A stretch of DNA of 52,670 bases from Arthrobacter endolithicus (GTDB lineage Bacteria > Actinomycetota > Actinomycetes > Actinomycetales > Micrococcaceae): the NCBI RefSeq assembly GCF_026627425.1, contig NZ_JAPNLH010000020.1:1-52670 (forward strand), written 5' to 3'. Below, one piece after another: positions 8,657 to 17,320 of the stretch (its first letter is position 1; every line of letters begins with the position of its first letter). Both the position numbers and the translations under genes were made by a program. Below the pieces are notes generated by a model. It was given only the letters and a program-made list of their open reading frames with translations, was not told where the DNA came from and did no database searches.

Positions 8657-9663
8657 CCACCAACAAGCAGGCTGATGTAGTAGTAATTGGAGGTGGCGTC
8701 GCTGGACTGGCCGCCGCTGTCGTGCTTGGACGCTCACGACGTAGCGTCATCGTCGTCGACGCTGGGCAACCCCGTAACGCTCCCTCCGCTGGTGCGCATA
8801 ATGTGCTCGGCCTAGAGGGTATTTCGCCCCTTGAGCTGCTAGCCCGCGGTCGTGCTGAGGCCGAGTCCTATGGAGTGAACATCGTGACAGGATCTGCCAC
8901 GAATGCCTCCGGCGTGCTGGACGACTTCACAATCGAGGTCGACGGTGAAGCGCTCCACGTCAAAGCTCGTCGAGTTGTCCTCGCAACCGGGCTCATCGAC
9001 GAGTTGCCTGCTGTCCCAGGCATCGAGGCTGCGTGGGGCCACAGTGTCCTTCACTGCGCGTTCTGCCACGGCTGGGAGGTACGAGACCAACGCATCGCGG
9101 TGCTTGGTTGCAACGAGAACTCGTTCCATCAGGTGCTGCTATTTAGCCAACTCAGCGATGATGTCACATTTTTCATCCACGATGCGCCCAATCCGACCGA
9201 CGAGCAACGGGAACAACTCGCGGCCCTGGGAGTAGACGTCGTGACACCACGGGTCGAGCGTCTCCTCGTGGAGGGCACACAGGTGCGAGCGGTCGAGATC
9301 GAGGGCGGCCGGTCCTTCGAAATAGACGCTGCCGTTGTTGCACCCCGGTTCATAGCGCGGACCGCACTCTACGAAGCGCTCGGGGGTAACCGAACGACGT
9401 CACCGTTCTTCGAACAGATCCCGGCCGATCCGCGCGGAACAACTGCCGTGCCCGGCGTCTGGGCGGCGGGGAATGCGAGCGAAATCATGACGATGGTAGC
9501 GGCCTCGGCCGCCTCAGGAGTGACGGTGGGCAGCGCCGTCCACGGCGATCTCGCCGCCGCCGACCTCGCGCAGGCCGTCCGTGCGCGGCGCAAGCCATTC
9601 TCAGCTGCAATGGAAGCCGAGAATTGCGAGGCGATTCTCGGCGACCGGCGACACGGGATCTGA
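8653..9663 (+). CDS. NAD(P)/FAD-dependent oxidoreductase, thioredoxin-reductase-like with CAFCHG centre
   Basis: 336 residues with the FAD motif VVIGGGVAGLAAAVVLGRS at the N-terminus, an ATG FAD segment, and a redox-active CAFC (Cys135, Cys138) followed by HGWE. This resembles GliT/HlmI-type dithiol oxidases and related bacterial proteins rather than the CATCDG of thioredoxin reductase. The second Rossmann motif is poor (LGCNENSFHQ instead of GxGxxA), so NAD(P)H binding is doubtful and an oxygen-dependent oxidase role is possible. It is translationally coupled to the methyltransferase upstream and probably controlled by the XRE-cupin regulator. Confidence 0.85.
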   Translation: MTTNKQADVVVIGGGVAGLAAAVVLGRSRRSVIVVDAGQPRNAPSAGAHNVLGLEGISPLELLARGRAEAESYGVNIVTGSATNASGVLDDFTIEVDGEALHVKARRVVLATGLIDELPAVPGIEAAWGHSVLHCAFCHGWEVRDQRIAVLGCNENSFHQVLLFSQLSDDVTFFIHDAPNPTDEQREQLAALGVDVVTPRVERLLVEGTQVRAVEIEGGRSFEIDAAVVAPRFIARTALYEALGGNRTTSPFFEQIPADPRGTTAVPGVWAAGNASEIMTMVAASAASGVTVGSAVHGDLAAADLAQAVRARRKPFSAAMEAENCEAILGDRRHGI

Positions 9664-9784
9664 TGGCGGTCGCTCCAGCCAACCGAGCCAGCTGCCACTG
9701 AGAGAAGCGAGCGTCACACTACTCGTCCACGTGGCCCACAAATCGAGTGGGGAACTGGACGCAAGCGTCGCAGTGAAGGTTCGG

Positions 9785-9903
9785 TTTACGGAGGAGCTGT
9801 CGCTGAATGGGTCGCGTTTCCAATCCGATAGGTTGGCGACCCGATCCACGACCTTCATCACCCGCTGCAAAAGCGCCACCACCACCGGAGTCACGGGTGC
9901 GCC
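9785..9903. repeat. Dispersed repeat B, copy 1
   Basis: About 119 bp that match 14911-15027 at most positions, including CGCGTTTCCAATCCGATA and CGACCCGATCCACGACC. Read on the reverse strand it could encode RVMKVVDRVANLSDWKR. It abuts the 3' end of a GNAT gene, as does copy 2. Confidence 0.8.
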
Positions 9904-9907
9904 GCCG

Positions 9908-10420
9908 TCATTTCTGCTCTTCATGAGTTTCTGTATTCATTTCGACAAAGGGATACGATCCTCCATTTGTGGCCTGGATGAACGACCGCTTCTTCACAAA
10001 CCCCGCGGCCTCGTACACCCGGATGGCGCGCTTGTTGAACGATGCAACTGACAGAGACAACGTCCGTTCCGAGCCCAAGTCAGCAACAGTCTGACCAATG
10101 CAAGCATCTACAAATGCTCGTCCCAGACCGTTGCCCGTAAGGTCGGGCCTCATCCCCAATGAGATCTCACAGAACGTTCCCCTTACGTCCACCTGGAAGA
10201 AGCCGATCAACTCCCCTCGGACGTACGCGCCATAGAAATACTCCGGCCAAAAGGTCGGATCAATGAACTCCCTATAATCACCTGGATCGGCATCGGCGTT
10301 GTAGAAGTCGTAGGGGGGAGAATATTTCCACTCATCTGCGATCTCCCGCGCGATGTCCGGAAGCATGATGCGGAACTCTATGGCCGTTTGAGAGATTGCC
10401 ATGAGACCATTTTCGGACAT
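9908..10420 (-). CDS. GNAT-family N-acetyltransferase
   Basis: 170 residues. The acetyl-CoA-binding motif A is MRPDLTGNGLGRAFVDACI (Q/RxxGxG/A type), followed by the motif B segment NKRAIRVYEAAGF. GNAT enzymes transfer an acetyl group from acetyl-CoA to an amine; the substrate is not evident. The ATG at 10420 follows AAGGACGAG. Dispersed repeat B touches its 3' end. Confidence 0.85.
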   Translation of the reverse strand: MSENGLMAISQTAIEFRIMLPDIAREIADEWKYSPPYDFYNADADPGDYREFIDPTFWPEYFYGAYVRGELIGFFQVDVRGTFCEISLGMRPDLTGNGLGRAFVDACIGQTVADLGSERTLSLSVASFNKRAIRVYEAAGFVKKRSFIQATNGGSYPFVEMNTETHEEQK

Positions 10421-10778
10421 CTCGTCCTTCCTTACAGTAGCTGGGTGGGGTCTAAGCGGTCTCTAGGTGAAGCGCAAGATTTGCTGGCTCAGACCATCTC
10501 AGTTCTAGATCGGTGATTTACGTCCCTGCTCACCGGAGGATCCATGGCATCACGATACATGTCGGACCGGCGCGTGCCTTAGCAATTAGTCCAAAGCTAA
10601 AAGTAGGTCCTCCCCTCACAAAGGACTTGCGCCCGCGGCGATCGTCCCAGTTAGCGTTCCACTAGCGGAACGGGCTGGGGCGGGGTCCGAGAAATGTTTG
10701 GCAGTGTTTCATGAGGTCCCGCGCCAGCAGTGGTGCCCCGGAGGCGAAGAGCCTGGTGTTGGAATAATTGATGTGCTC
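10421..10778. other. Intergenic region with a short hairpin
   Basis: No gene is supported. GTTCC-A-CTAG-C-GGAAC at 10655-10670 forms a short hairpin that could act as a terminator for the kinase gene or as a protein-binding site. Confidence 0.4.
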
Positions 10779-11303
10779 CTAGACATCCACGGTGGTGGAT
10801 AGCATGCCGACCAGGGCCGGTACGTCGACCGGCGAGGAAGTATCGATCCTGACGATCCGCGCTATGCCCAGTGGGGCCGCATTGGCCGACCAAGCGGCCC
10901 ACTCCGGTTCTGAAGTGATCCCCGTGGGATGAGTCTCGTGGCGTTGGCGGTCCGAGTATCTCTTCCACGCCAGGCTGGAAGAAACGTCACACCAGATTTC
11001 TACAATTTTGGGACTACTCGACTGGGCTATTCCTTCACACACAAAGGCAAGATCACGCGGCCGGTACCACCAAGACTCGGCGATCACCGTCCCCGGAACC
11101 GCTGATATCACCTGCCACATAGTTTCCGAAGCAATCTGGCCAAGCCTGCCGCTACCCACTTTGCCCAGACAGATATCTGCAAGGGCCTCCTTGATCCTGT
11201 CTTTCGACACAACTGGCACGCCCAACTCTTCGCCCAGCAGATTACTCAAGGTGCTTTTGCCAGCCCCAGGAAGACCATTTACCAAGATCACAGATTCAGC
11301 CAT
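10779..11303 (-). CDS. AAA-family P-loop kinase-like ATPase (zeta toxin/gluconate-kinase fold)
   Basis: 174 residues with Walker A NGLPGAGKST at residues 9-18, an SKDRIKEAL segment typical of small-molecule kinases of the AAA_33 group, and a Walker-B-like AESWWYRP. Family members phosphorylate small molecules or sugars; some are chloramphenicol phosphotransferase or zeta-toxin relatives. No partner gene is adjacent, so the substrate is unknown. The ATG at 11303 is the only sensible start; the ribosome binding site is weak (AAGGG, far upstream). Confidence 0.75.
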   Translation of the reverse strand: MAESVILVNGLPGAGKSTLSNLLGEELGVPVVSKDRIKEALADICLGKVGSGRLGQIASETMWQVISAVPGTVIAESWWYRPRDLAFVCEGIAQSSSPKIVEIWCDVSSSLAWKRYSDRQRHETHPTGITSEPEWAAWSANAAPLGIARIVRIDTSSPVDVPALVGMLSTTVDV

Positions 11304-11409
11304 GATCTATTGTTACCCTTCACGGAATGCCGTCCGTTCAGGGTTCCCTTGTGGCGTGCGGAACAGTCAGCGGGTCAGCTGTGTCGTTTGTGCAGGCCGA
11401 GGGCTTAGC

Positions 11410-12034
11410 TCACCAGGGAGACAGTGTTGTCGACGCATCTAACGGCCCACGACCGGCAAGCCACGCCATGAGAGACCGTCTTTCACTGGATGATCCCAGC
11501 CGTTCCGGGGCTGTAGCGAATAACACGGGTAGATCCCAGGCCACGTACTCGTCCGGCCAATCCGAAGGGGTGTAGCCGAGGCCGAGATCGACGTGGTGCA
11601 TTTCCACTTCGCGCAGCCTGTGCGCGGGGCAGCCAGCTGCACCGTAGTGCCCTCCGCCGAGGAAATGGCAATTAGGCCACCCTGCTACTTGTGCACTGGG
11701 TAAAGATCTCTTCGAGATGCGACATGCTCACGTTGAGGTCGGCGATAATCTCACGGGCGGAGCGCGTGGATCCTTCCTGAATCTCGTTACGACGTTGCTC
11801 CTGACCGCTTTCGTATTTTGGAACGTCTCGTCCATGCAGAGCACCTGATAAACGGCGCGAGTGGGCATCAGCATTACGAGCCAGATGGGTCAGTACATGG
11901 CCAACGGTCCAGTCGGGTAAAAGACTTGGTGACCGAATGTCCTTGTCGGTGAGCTGTACCACCCGATGCATCAAGCGTGCCTGCGCTTGGCGGCACAATT
12001 GGGATGCGTGCTCCGTCACTCGTTTGCAGGTCAT
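11410..12034 (-). pseudogene. Mycothiol-dependent maleylpyruvate isomerase/DinB-like gene with a frameshift
   Basis: The first frame (12034 to 11672) carries the metal-binding DinB-type half with LLPDWTVGHVLTHLARNADA and then stops. A second frame, +1 relative to it, picks up near 11690 with WPNCHFLGGGHYGAAGC and continues through LREVEMHHVDLGLGY, the conserved centre of MDMPI N-terminal-domain proteins, to a stop at 11410. One frameshift near 11675-11690 explains the break. The intact protein would be about 208 residues and would act on a mycothiol-linked substrate, as is common in actinobacteria. Confidence 0.75.
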
Positions 12035-12060
12035 CTTTTCCCACGGTGGTCAGCGCTTTG

Positions 12061-12489
12061 TCATGACCGCACCCATGGAAGTTCCATCCCGCGCGACGGG
12101 TTGATCTCGGTGAAGCCGGCCTGCTCATACAAGCGCCTGCCTGGAGGGTCAGCAATCAGGGTGATGTAGGGGTTTTCCGGGGCACCTTGGCGAATTTGCG
12201 CCACTAATGTGTCAATGACCCGCCGGCCCAGGCCTCTGCCTTGGAATTCTGGAAGTGTCGCCATGTCCGCGATGTGAAAGCACCAACCACCGTCGCCAAT
12301 AACCCGGCCCATGGCCACGGCACGGCCGGCCTCTCTGTCCCGAACATGGCAAAAGAACCAGCTTCCGGTCAGGGCAGCAGCACCCTGTTCGGGGGTCTTC
12401 TGCGACAGGCCCGCGTCCTTTCGCAGTGCGAGATACTCTTCCAGCGCGGGAGGATCTGGAATCAGGTCGAAGTTGTCGGCAAAGTTCAT
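12061..12489 (-). CDS. GNAT-family N-acetyltransferase
   Basis: 142 residues. Motif A reads MATLPEFQGRGLGRRVIDTL and motif B YEQAGF, both standard for GNAT proteins that use acetyl-CoA. The open frame extends 59 codons further upstream, but the conserved part begins at the ATG at 12489. It lies 26 bp downstream of the broken MDMPI gene on the same strand. The substrate is unknown. Confidence 0.8.
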   Translation of the reverse strand: MNFADNFDLIPDPPALEEYLALRKDAGLSQKTPEQGAAALTGSWFFCHVRDREAGRAVAMGRVIGDGGWCFHIADMATLPEFQGRGLGRRVIDTLVAQIRQGAPENPYITLIADPPGRRLYEQAGFTEINPSRGMELPWVRS

Positions 12490-12774
12490 GTCTCCAGTGT
12501 TCCATTTTGACCCGTGCCTTTTGTTCCGAGAATGGCCGTATCCATGCGACCAAGATGGCGAGCCGTTGGGAACGTGTGCATCAGCAACATCGAACATCGG
12601 CACGACACCGCATGGACTTACCCTTTGCTCGCCCGCGGCGTGAGCGGCTAAGGACCCGCCAGCCAAGCGCTGGCCGCAGCGGCGGAATGGGCCTTTTCAG
12701 AGCACAACCCTTTTCGGCTTTCGCCACCGAGGGACTCGAACGTCAAAAGCTCAAATACGAGCAAGAGCGATTCG

Positions 12775-13015
12775 ATGTCGAGACCCCGACTCGACACGCC
12801 TCTGCACGCGGTGGCCGGCGCGCTCATCGAATGGCTGCAGAGCAACTTCGAGGTGAGCGTTGAGCAAGACCCGGGGGTCGCTGATGATCTCCTCCACTTG
12901 CCAAATGATGTTGTTCGAGCGGTACGGGTCGTTCCTCGTGACCCAGCAACGGCAACGCTTTCATTTGTTCTCACGAAGTTCCCTGGCGCGTACCTTCACG
13001 TCTCGGCGCCAGTAA
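12775..13015 (+). pseudogene. Fragment of a DUF6226-family gene
   Basis: The frame encodes LHAVAGALIEWLQSNFEV, then DDVVRAVRV and LSFVLTKFPGAYLH, in the order and spacing of DUF6226 proteins. The family's following segment (LHDFHFPVCGCDAC in relatives as I remember them) is missing, and the reading runs into unrelated sequence at about 13015. The N-terminus is also absent. It is a relic joined to a fragment of another gene, with no function assignable. Confidence 0.6.
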
Positions 13016-13024
13016 ATTGTCTGA

Positions 13025-13111
13025 CCACGACGAGGGGGCGCCGTCTGGACCGTCATGAGCGATCCGGAAGGCAACAAGTTCTGTCTAGGACAGCGTCCAC
13101 TGCAGCAATAG
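13025..13111 (+). pseudogene. C-terminal fragment of a VOC-family gene
   Basis: The frame encodes GAVWTVMSDPEGNKFCLG and stops at 13109-13111. WTVMxDPEGNxFCL is the characteristic end of glyoxalase-like VOC proteins. Everything upstream of the motif is missing, and the fragment is joined directly to the DUF6226 relic, which suggests a deletion between two neighbouring genes. Confidence 0.65.
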
Positions 13112-13283
13112 AGACGCCAACTCGCACCGACCATGTCGACTACTCATTTTGCGATAATCTTGCTGGCCGATCCGCTACCGAGACTCGGCCAGCACGTGTC
13201 CCGTTGACCGATGACGAATAATACACGTTCAGTTACGAGCTAAATATTGCGATGACTTCCTGCACACTGCTCCGAAATCGTAG

Positions 13284-13472
13284 CTACGGTCCGTAGTAAC
13301 CTCTTCCCCGATCAATATCTCTTCGCGCTTTCCTGAGAGCTAGCGCGGTTTCGGGATCCCGGCCCTCAATGTCCTTCGCGCTCTTGTCAAAACTCCGATA
13401 GGACCCAAACAAAATCGGCAGCACGCAAAGAACGCAAATCCCTGCAATTATCAAACCGGAAACGATATCCAT
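13284..13472 (-). CDS. Small single-pass membrane protein
   Basis: 62 residues: a membrane helix at residues 5-25 (VSGLIIAGICVLCVLPILFG) followed by a charged tail ending DIDRGRGYYGP. The ATG at 13472 has AAGGGGG about 10 bases upstream. I do not recognise the family. It is divergent from a GNAT gene. Confidence 0.55.
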   Translation of the reverse strand: MDIVSGLIIAGICVLCVLPILFGSYRSFDKSAKDIEGRDPETALALRKARRDIDRGRGYYGP

Positions 13473-13596
13473 CGATGGATGCCCCCTTACGTTTGCGAGC
13501 AGACGACGCCCGCGACTGCCAATTTCTGCGCTTCTTATCTTTGAGGCTACCCCTCCCTTCTGCTGATGAAGGCACCGTGGCCAGTATCCTCTTCGT

Positions 13597-14037
13597 ATGG
13601 AGTTTAGGGTGCGCAAAGCGGCAGTCGATGACGCAATCGGTACGGCGCAGGTGAACGTCACGTCATGGCGGGAGGCGTAGCCGCATCTTCTTTCGCCGAC
13701 TTTTCTCGCCTCGCTTTCTGAATACGATCTGGCGCAGGGTTACCGTCGTGGTCTCGAAGCAGGAACGGCAGCCTGGGTTGCAGAGGACGAGACCCACATT
13801 GTGGGCATAGCGACCGCCAGCCAGCCACGAGAGGAAAATCCGCCCCGAGCCCTGGAGCTCCGCACGCTGTATCTGCTGTCGGCCCATTACGGAAGCGGTG
13901 CTGGGCAAGGTCTTCTCGACGCGTCGGTTGGCACCGGACCCTGCATGCTCCGGGTTGCGAGCGAGAATCCGCGCGCGATCGCCTTCTACCGTCGCAACGG
14001 ATTCACCCTCGACGGTGCGCAAAAGATTGAGAAGTAG
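13597..14037 (+). pseudogene. GNAT N-acetyltransferase gene with an in-frame TAG at codon 28
   Basis: The frame from the ATG at 13597 encodes MEFRVRKAAVDDAIGTAQV then SWREA, is stopped by TAG at 13678-13680, and continues in the same frame with PHLLSPTFLASLSEYDLAQ and on to ENPRAIAFYRRNGFTLDG at the C-terminus. The family has a conserved Tyr right after SWREA, so TAG sits where TAC or TAT is expected. Apart from the stop the 146-residue protein is complete. A TATCCT -10-like element at 13583 suggests a leaderless start. Confidence 0.75.
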
Positions 14038-14293
14038 TGGGAAAACATGAAATCTGACCGCATGGTGAGGTGAGACGATGTCCTCCGTCCCACTAACTGT
14101 CCTCAAAGTGGACACCCGTCCAGGAGTGCGGACACTCTTCGTCGCGGTTTGGTTGCCAGTCGGGTTCGACGACCCCGATCTGTCGGTCTAATTCCGCCCT
14201 CGATTGTGGCCGCCCAACGTCCGCGACGGGCGGCGTCCGAGGGCCTGGGACAGCGGAGCGCCGAGGTCAATCTCAGTGAGGCACAATCGAGGG

Positions 14294-14890
14294 ATGACTC
14301 TGACTGGCATCTTCGCGATCAAACCGACGATAGAAGGAGGGCGTGCGACGCTTCGGCCGTTCACGCCGGCTGATATCCAGGCGATGGGGTCGATTCTTGC
14401 TGACCCTGAGATACTCCGCTTCACCGGCTCTGTGCACACGACCGCGGAGGCGGGGAGTCGATCCCCGCGACTGGACGAGGCTACACGACGATGGTACGAG
14501 ACCCGTGCGGACCAAGCCGATCGGCTCGACCTCGCTGTCGTGGACCGGGTAACCAACATGTGCGTGGGCGAGGTCGTGTTAAACGACGTGAATGAGCCCA
14601 ACGACGCCTGCAACTTCCGCATCCTGATGGGACCCCATGGTCGTGATCGTGGGATAGGTTCCGAAGCAACCCGCATGGTCCTCGACCACGCATTCCGGAC
14701 CACAAGCCTGAACCGAATCGAGTTGGACGCGTACGTGTTCAATCCGAGGGCTCTACACGTCTATGAACAATGCGGATTTGTCTACGAAGGGCGCAGACGG
14801 GCAGCACTAAAATTTGATGCCGAGTACGTCGATGCCATCGTCATGTCCATGCTCCGTTCCGACTGGGAACAGGGCATTAGCCGCCAATGA
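14294..14890 (+). CDS. GNAT-family N-acetyltransferase (RimJ-like)
   Basis: 198 residues. The N-terminal ATLRPFTPADIQAMG and the acetyl-CoA site GPHGRDRGIGSEATRMVL, followed by VFNPRALHVYEQCGFVYEG, are typical of RimJ/RimL-like acetyltransferases, which modify protein N-termini or small amines. The ATG at 14294 is preferred over an upstream in-frame start because the conserved domain begins there. Dispersed repeat B follows directly downstream. Confidence 0.85.
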   Translation: MTLTGIFAIKPTIEGGRATLRPFTPADIQAMGSILADPEILRFTGSVHTTAEAGSRSPRLDEATRRWYETRADQADRLDLAVVDRVTNMCVGEVVLNDVNEPNDACNFRILMGPHGRDRGIGSEATRMVLDHAFRTTSLNRIELDAYVFNPRALHVYEQCGFVYEGRRRAALKFDAEYVDAIVMSMLRSDWEQGISRQ

Positions 14891-14910
14891 CTTGTCCGGT
14901 CACCGTTCTA

Positions 14911-15027
14911 TCTACGGGAAGAGCTGTCGCTGACGGTTCGCGTTTCCAATCCGATAAGGTGGCGACCCGATCCACGACCGTCATCACCCGCTGCAAAAAG
15001 CGCCCCCCACCGGAGGCACGGGTGCGC
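14911..15027. repeat. Dispersed repeat B, copy 2
   Basis: Same sequence class and the same direction as 9785-9903, with a few substitutions and single-base indels. It lies 20 bp after the GNAT stop at 14890. On the reverse strand it could encode LQRVMTVVDRVATLSDWKRE. Its origin is not recognised. Confidence 0.8.
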
Positions 15028-15231
15028 GTCAACCGTATGGAGTGGGTATCCTCGGAACCGCACCCGTACACGAACTGGCTGTGGAGGAAACGCGGCCTGC
15101 GACGGCGTCTTTCACCAGCGACGATGCCTCAGCGATCCCAGCCCACGAGCACCGCCGAACCCGGACGACGGCTGACGCATAACTGGCCAAGGCTGAACTC
15201 CCCCGCTCGACTCATCGCACCCGACCGGCTG

Positions 15232-15488
15232 GTAAAATAGATACGAAGCGTGGGGTGCTACCGGTTTCTTGCCTCAACAAACAACACACCTCCCCCCACG
15301 CGTCAACCGTGGTGCCGAGCCAGCCGCAACGTTGGTCAAGACCCTTCGGCTCATCATCCGTGACATTGATGGCGGACAGTCTGACGTAATCCTAATGAAG
15401 CGGCGCCATGTCACTTCCGGGTTTCCGGCAGATGCGTGAGATGGGAGGGGTTCGAAGCGAGGCTTGTGGACCAATCCCGCACCCTAGA
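15232..15488. repeat. Dispersed repeat C, copy 1 (MITE-like)
   Basis: About 257 bp matching 23405-23659 closely. The ends are loosely inverted: GTGGGGTGCT near the left and, on the reverse strand, TCTAGGGTGCGGGATTGG at the right. In copy 2 the reverse strand holds a short reading frame (MAPLHADRVRLSAINVADDE...) behind a GGAAGTG site. In this copy that frame stops after five codons. Confidence 0.75.
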
Positions 15489-16013
15489 GTATAGGCTTCG
15501 ATCCGGCGTCGAAACGCAGACTCAGACGTTCGAGATCGGTCATTCGGCTCGGCCAGACCGGCTGGTCGCCACAGATGTGTTGATGGCGTTGCAGGCTTAT
15601 CAGCACATGCGCACCTTACACAACCAGTACCGGCGGCGGCCCGGTCTGGGCCGCACCGACGGGCAACGGCTCGTGCGGGAACCAGGGCATCACGCCGCGG
15701 TAAGGTCCGGATCTTCCGTGGATACGCGGGCGCAGCCACGATGATCTTAGTCATGCGATCCGGTGTGTCATATAAGTCCCGCCCCGTTACCGGTCAGTTC
15801 ACCGGACACCCCTTACTGGACGGTCGGCGGCCAGCAATCGCAAATCTGCACTTCAGGAGCGGATATGTTCGGTGGAGGACCGGCTTACGGGACATATGCA
15901 GGCACCTTCGGAAAATGCTTATAATGCGTCTCCCTTCGAGCTTTTGTCGCTCGTTGAAAACCACGACGGCTTGTCGAGATGCTGATGCAACTGTCTATAC
16001 GCGTCTCGAATGA
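15489..16013. other. Region without a supported gene
   Basis: Open frames on both strands shadow each other and show no family motif. A plus-strand frame near 15590-15700 (LQAYQHMRTLHNQYRRRPG) could be a degraded gene piece, but I cannot name it. Confidence 0.35.
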
Positions 16014-17030
16014 TCAATCTATGGATACGCGGAATCTTCCGAAACGCAGAACGGTACGGTCAGCTTTGGCAGGCGCAGAGTGGTCTTGCTGGAGAAACTT
16101 GTCTGCATTTGTGAGAATCCGCTGGAGAAGCACGTTCTCAGCTGCGACTAAGGCGTGGGCGCCCTTCGCTTCGCCTATCGCTTTTCGTGCATCCTTGAGC
16201 GCGTCAAGATTGATGCGGTGCCATCGCCGGGCACGGTTGCCTCTTGTCACGCAGTAGAACAACGTAGCGATCGCGCCGACTATGGCCAACAGGCCCACTG
16301 CCGCCCACGGCCTCCAGGAAGTGGCAACCTTGAGCTCCGCGGGGCCAATTGCGAACCACACGATCCCGGCCATAAATACTGCGAAGCCAAGGAGGGGCCA
16401 TCCGAATCTGAAGGGGAATCGGAGGAGTGCTGCGTAGTATACCTGGAGGGATCGGAAGGCAGCCAACCAAAACCTACGTGTTTGTGCCGCTTGGGTGAGG
16501 TTCTCGGCGAGTCGGTCAGAGGTACCCTTTACGGAGAGGTTCATGGAGCGGGCAGAAATGCTTGCTTCCCATTCGTCGAGCTGTTGCTCCAGGACGTCCG
16601 GATCGAGTCCTGCGCGCCGTGGGGCCGCTGCGCTCTCATCCGCAGCGGCACGGATGGAGAACGGGTCGCGAGCCAACTCCACAGGTTCACCCACATCCTT
16701 GAGAACGGACCACAGGGTGACCACCAACGCGATTGCCCCGGCAAAGAATGTGACGATCCCGGCCAGCTGGAGCCATGAGTCTTGTTGTCCAGTGAAGCTT
16801 GCGTAGAAGAAGGATGCTGCAAGGCTGACAAAAAGACCTGAAATGAGTGCCCCCATCGCGGGCACAAAAACCGTCTGATACTGCGTCGCAGCTAGTCGAA
16901 TGTAAGTAAAAGTCTGCCGTTTCGGCGGGCGAATGGTGCGGAGCGTAGCCAGCTCGGCGACTCCGAGCAAAAAGCTCAGAGACACCCAAAGTCCGCCTAC
17001 ACCGATCAGCCATGTTGTGGTATTTTCCAT
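16014..17030 (-). CDS. Polytopic membrane protein of unknown family, next to TIR gene
   Basis: 338 residues with about five membrane helices: near the N-terminus (WLIGVGGLWVSLSFLLGV), then VFVPAMGALISGLFVSLAA and LAGIVTFFAGAIALVVTLW, a cytosolic loop of about 80 residues, and two more (PLLGFAVFMAGIVWFAIG; AAVGLLAIVGAIATLFYCV). A charged, probably helical tail follows. No enzymatic motif is seen. GAGGG six bases before the ATG at 17030 supports this start. An ATG at 17051 overlaps the stop of the small ORF upstream (ATGA), which also hints at coupling. Co-orientation with a TIR gene suggests a membrane partner or effector. Confidence 0.7.
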   Translation of the reverse strand: MENTTTWLIGVGGLWVSLSFLLGVAELATLRTIRPPKRQTFTYIRLAATQYQTVFVPAMGALISGLFVSLAASFFYASFTGQQDSWLQLAGIVTFFAGAIALVVTLWSVLKDVGEPVELARDPFSIRAAADESAAAPRRAGLDPDVLEQQLDEWEASISARSMNLSVKGTSDRLAENLTQAAQTRRFWLAAFRSLQVYYAALLRFPFRFGWPLLGFAVFMAGIVWFAIGPAELKVATSWRPWAAVGLLAIVGAIATLFYCVTRGNRARRWHRINLDALKDARKAIGEAKGAHALVAAENVLLQRILTNADKFLQQDHSAPAKADRTVLRFGRFRVSID

Positions 17031-17047
17031 CTGTTCCCTCGAGAAGA

Positions 17048-17320
17048 TCATGCAGCCTCGCTGCCATGTATGTCACACAACAGCTCCGCATTGATGGGTA
17101 CCACGATATGAGCCCCGTCGAGCGACTCCTGGACGCGATGGTCGCAGTTCATTGGCAGCATGTAGCTTCGCGCCAACCAGGCGGAGAAGGGACGGGGCTG
17201 TCCCGCAGGGCGTTCACCTATCGAGAAGGTCTCGAGGCGTCGTGGCCTGTTGCTATCCGGCGCTACTCGGGGCTCAGCATCATGCTGATTTCGTGGCCTC
17301 TTCCTCCGCGAGCGTCCCAA
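17048..17320 (-). CDS. Possible small ORF between the TIR and membrane genes
   Basis: A 90-codon frame that begins inside the 3' end of the TIR gene and ends in an ATGA overlap with an ATG of the membrane protein frame. The C-terminal half (ESLDGAHIVVPINAELLCD) reads like a folded protein, while the first 25 residues are basic and low-complexity. No family is recognised and no ribosome binding site is obvious. It may be real and coupled, or chance coding in a spacer. Confidence 0.35.
   Translation of the reverse strand: MGRSRRKRPRNQHDAEPRVAPDSNRPRRLETFSIGERPAGQPRPFSAWLARSYMLPMNCDHRVQESLDGAHIVVPINAELLCDIHGSEAA

Noticed and set aside
10651-10968. Reverse-strand frame overlapping the P-loop kinase gene
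   Set aside because: Mostly within the kinase gene in another frame and without motifs.
9664-15030. Integron cassette array with attC sites, suggested by repeats next to small acetyltransferase genes
   Set aside because: Only two repeat copies, orientation relative to genes differs, no GTTRRRY/RYYYAAC core pair and no integron integrase.
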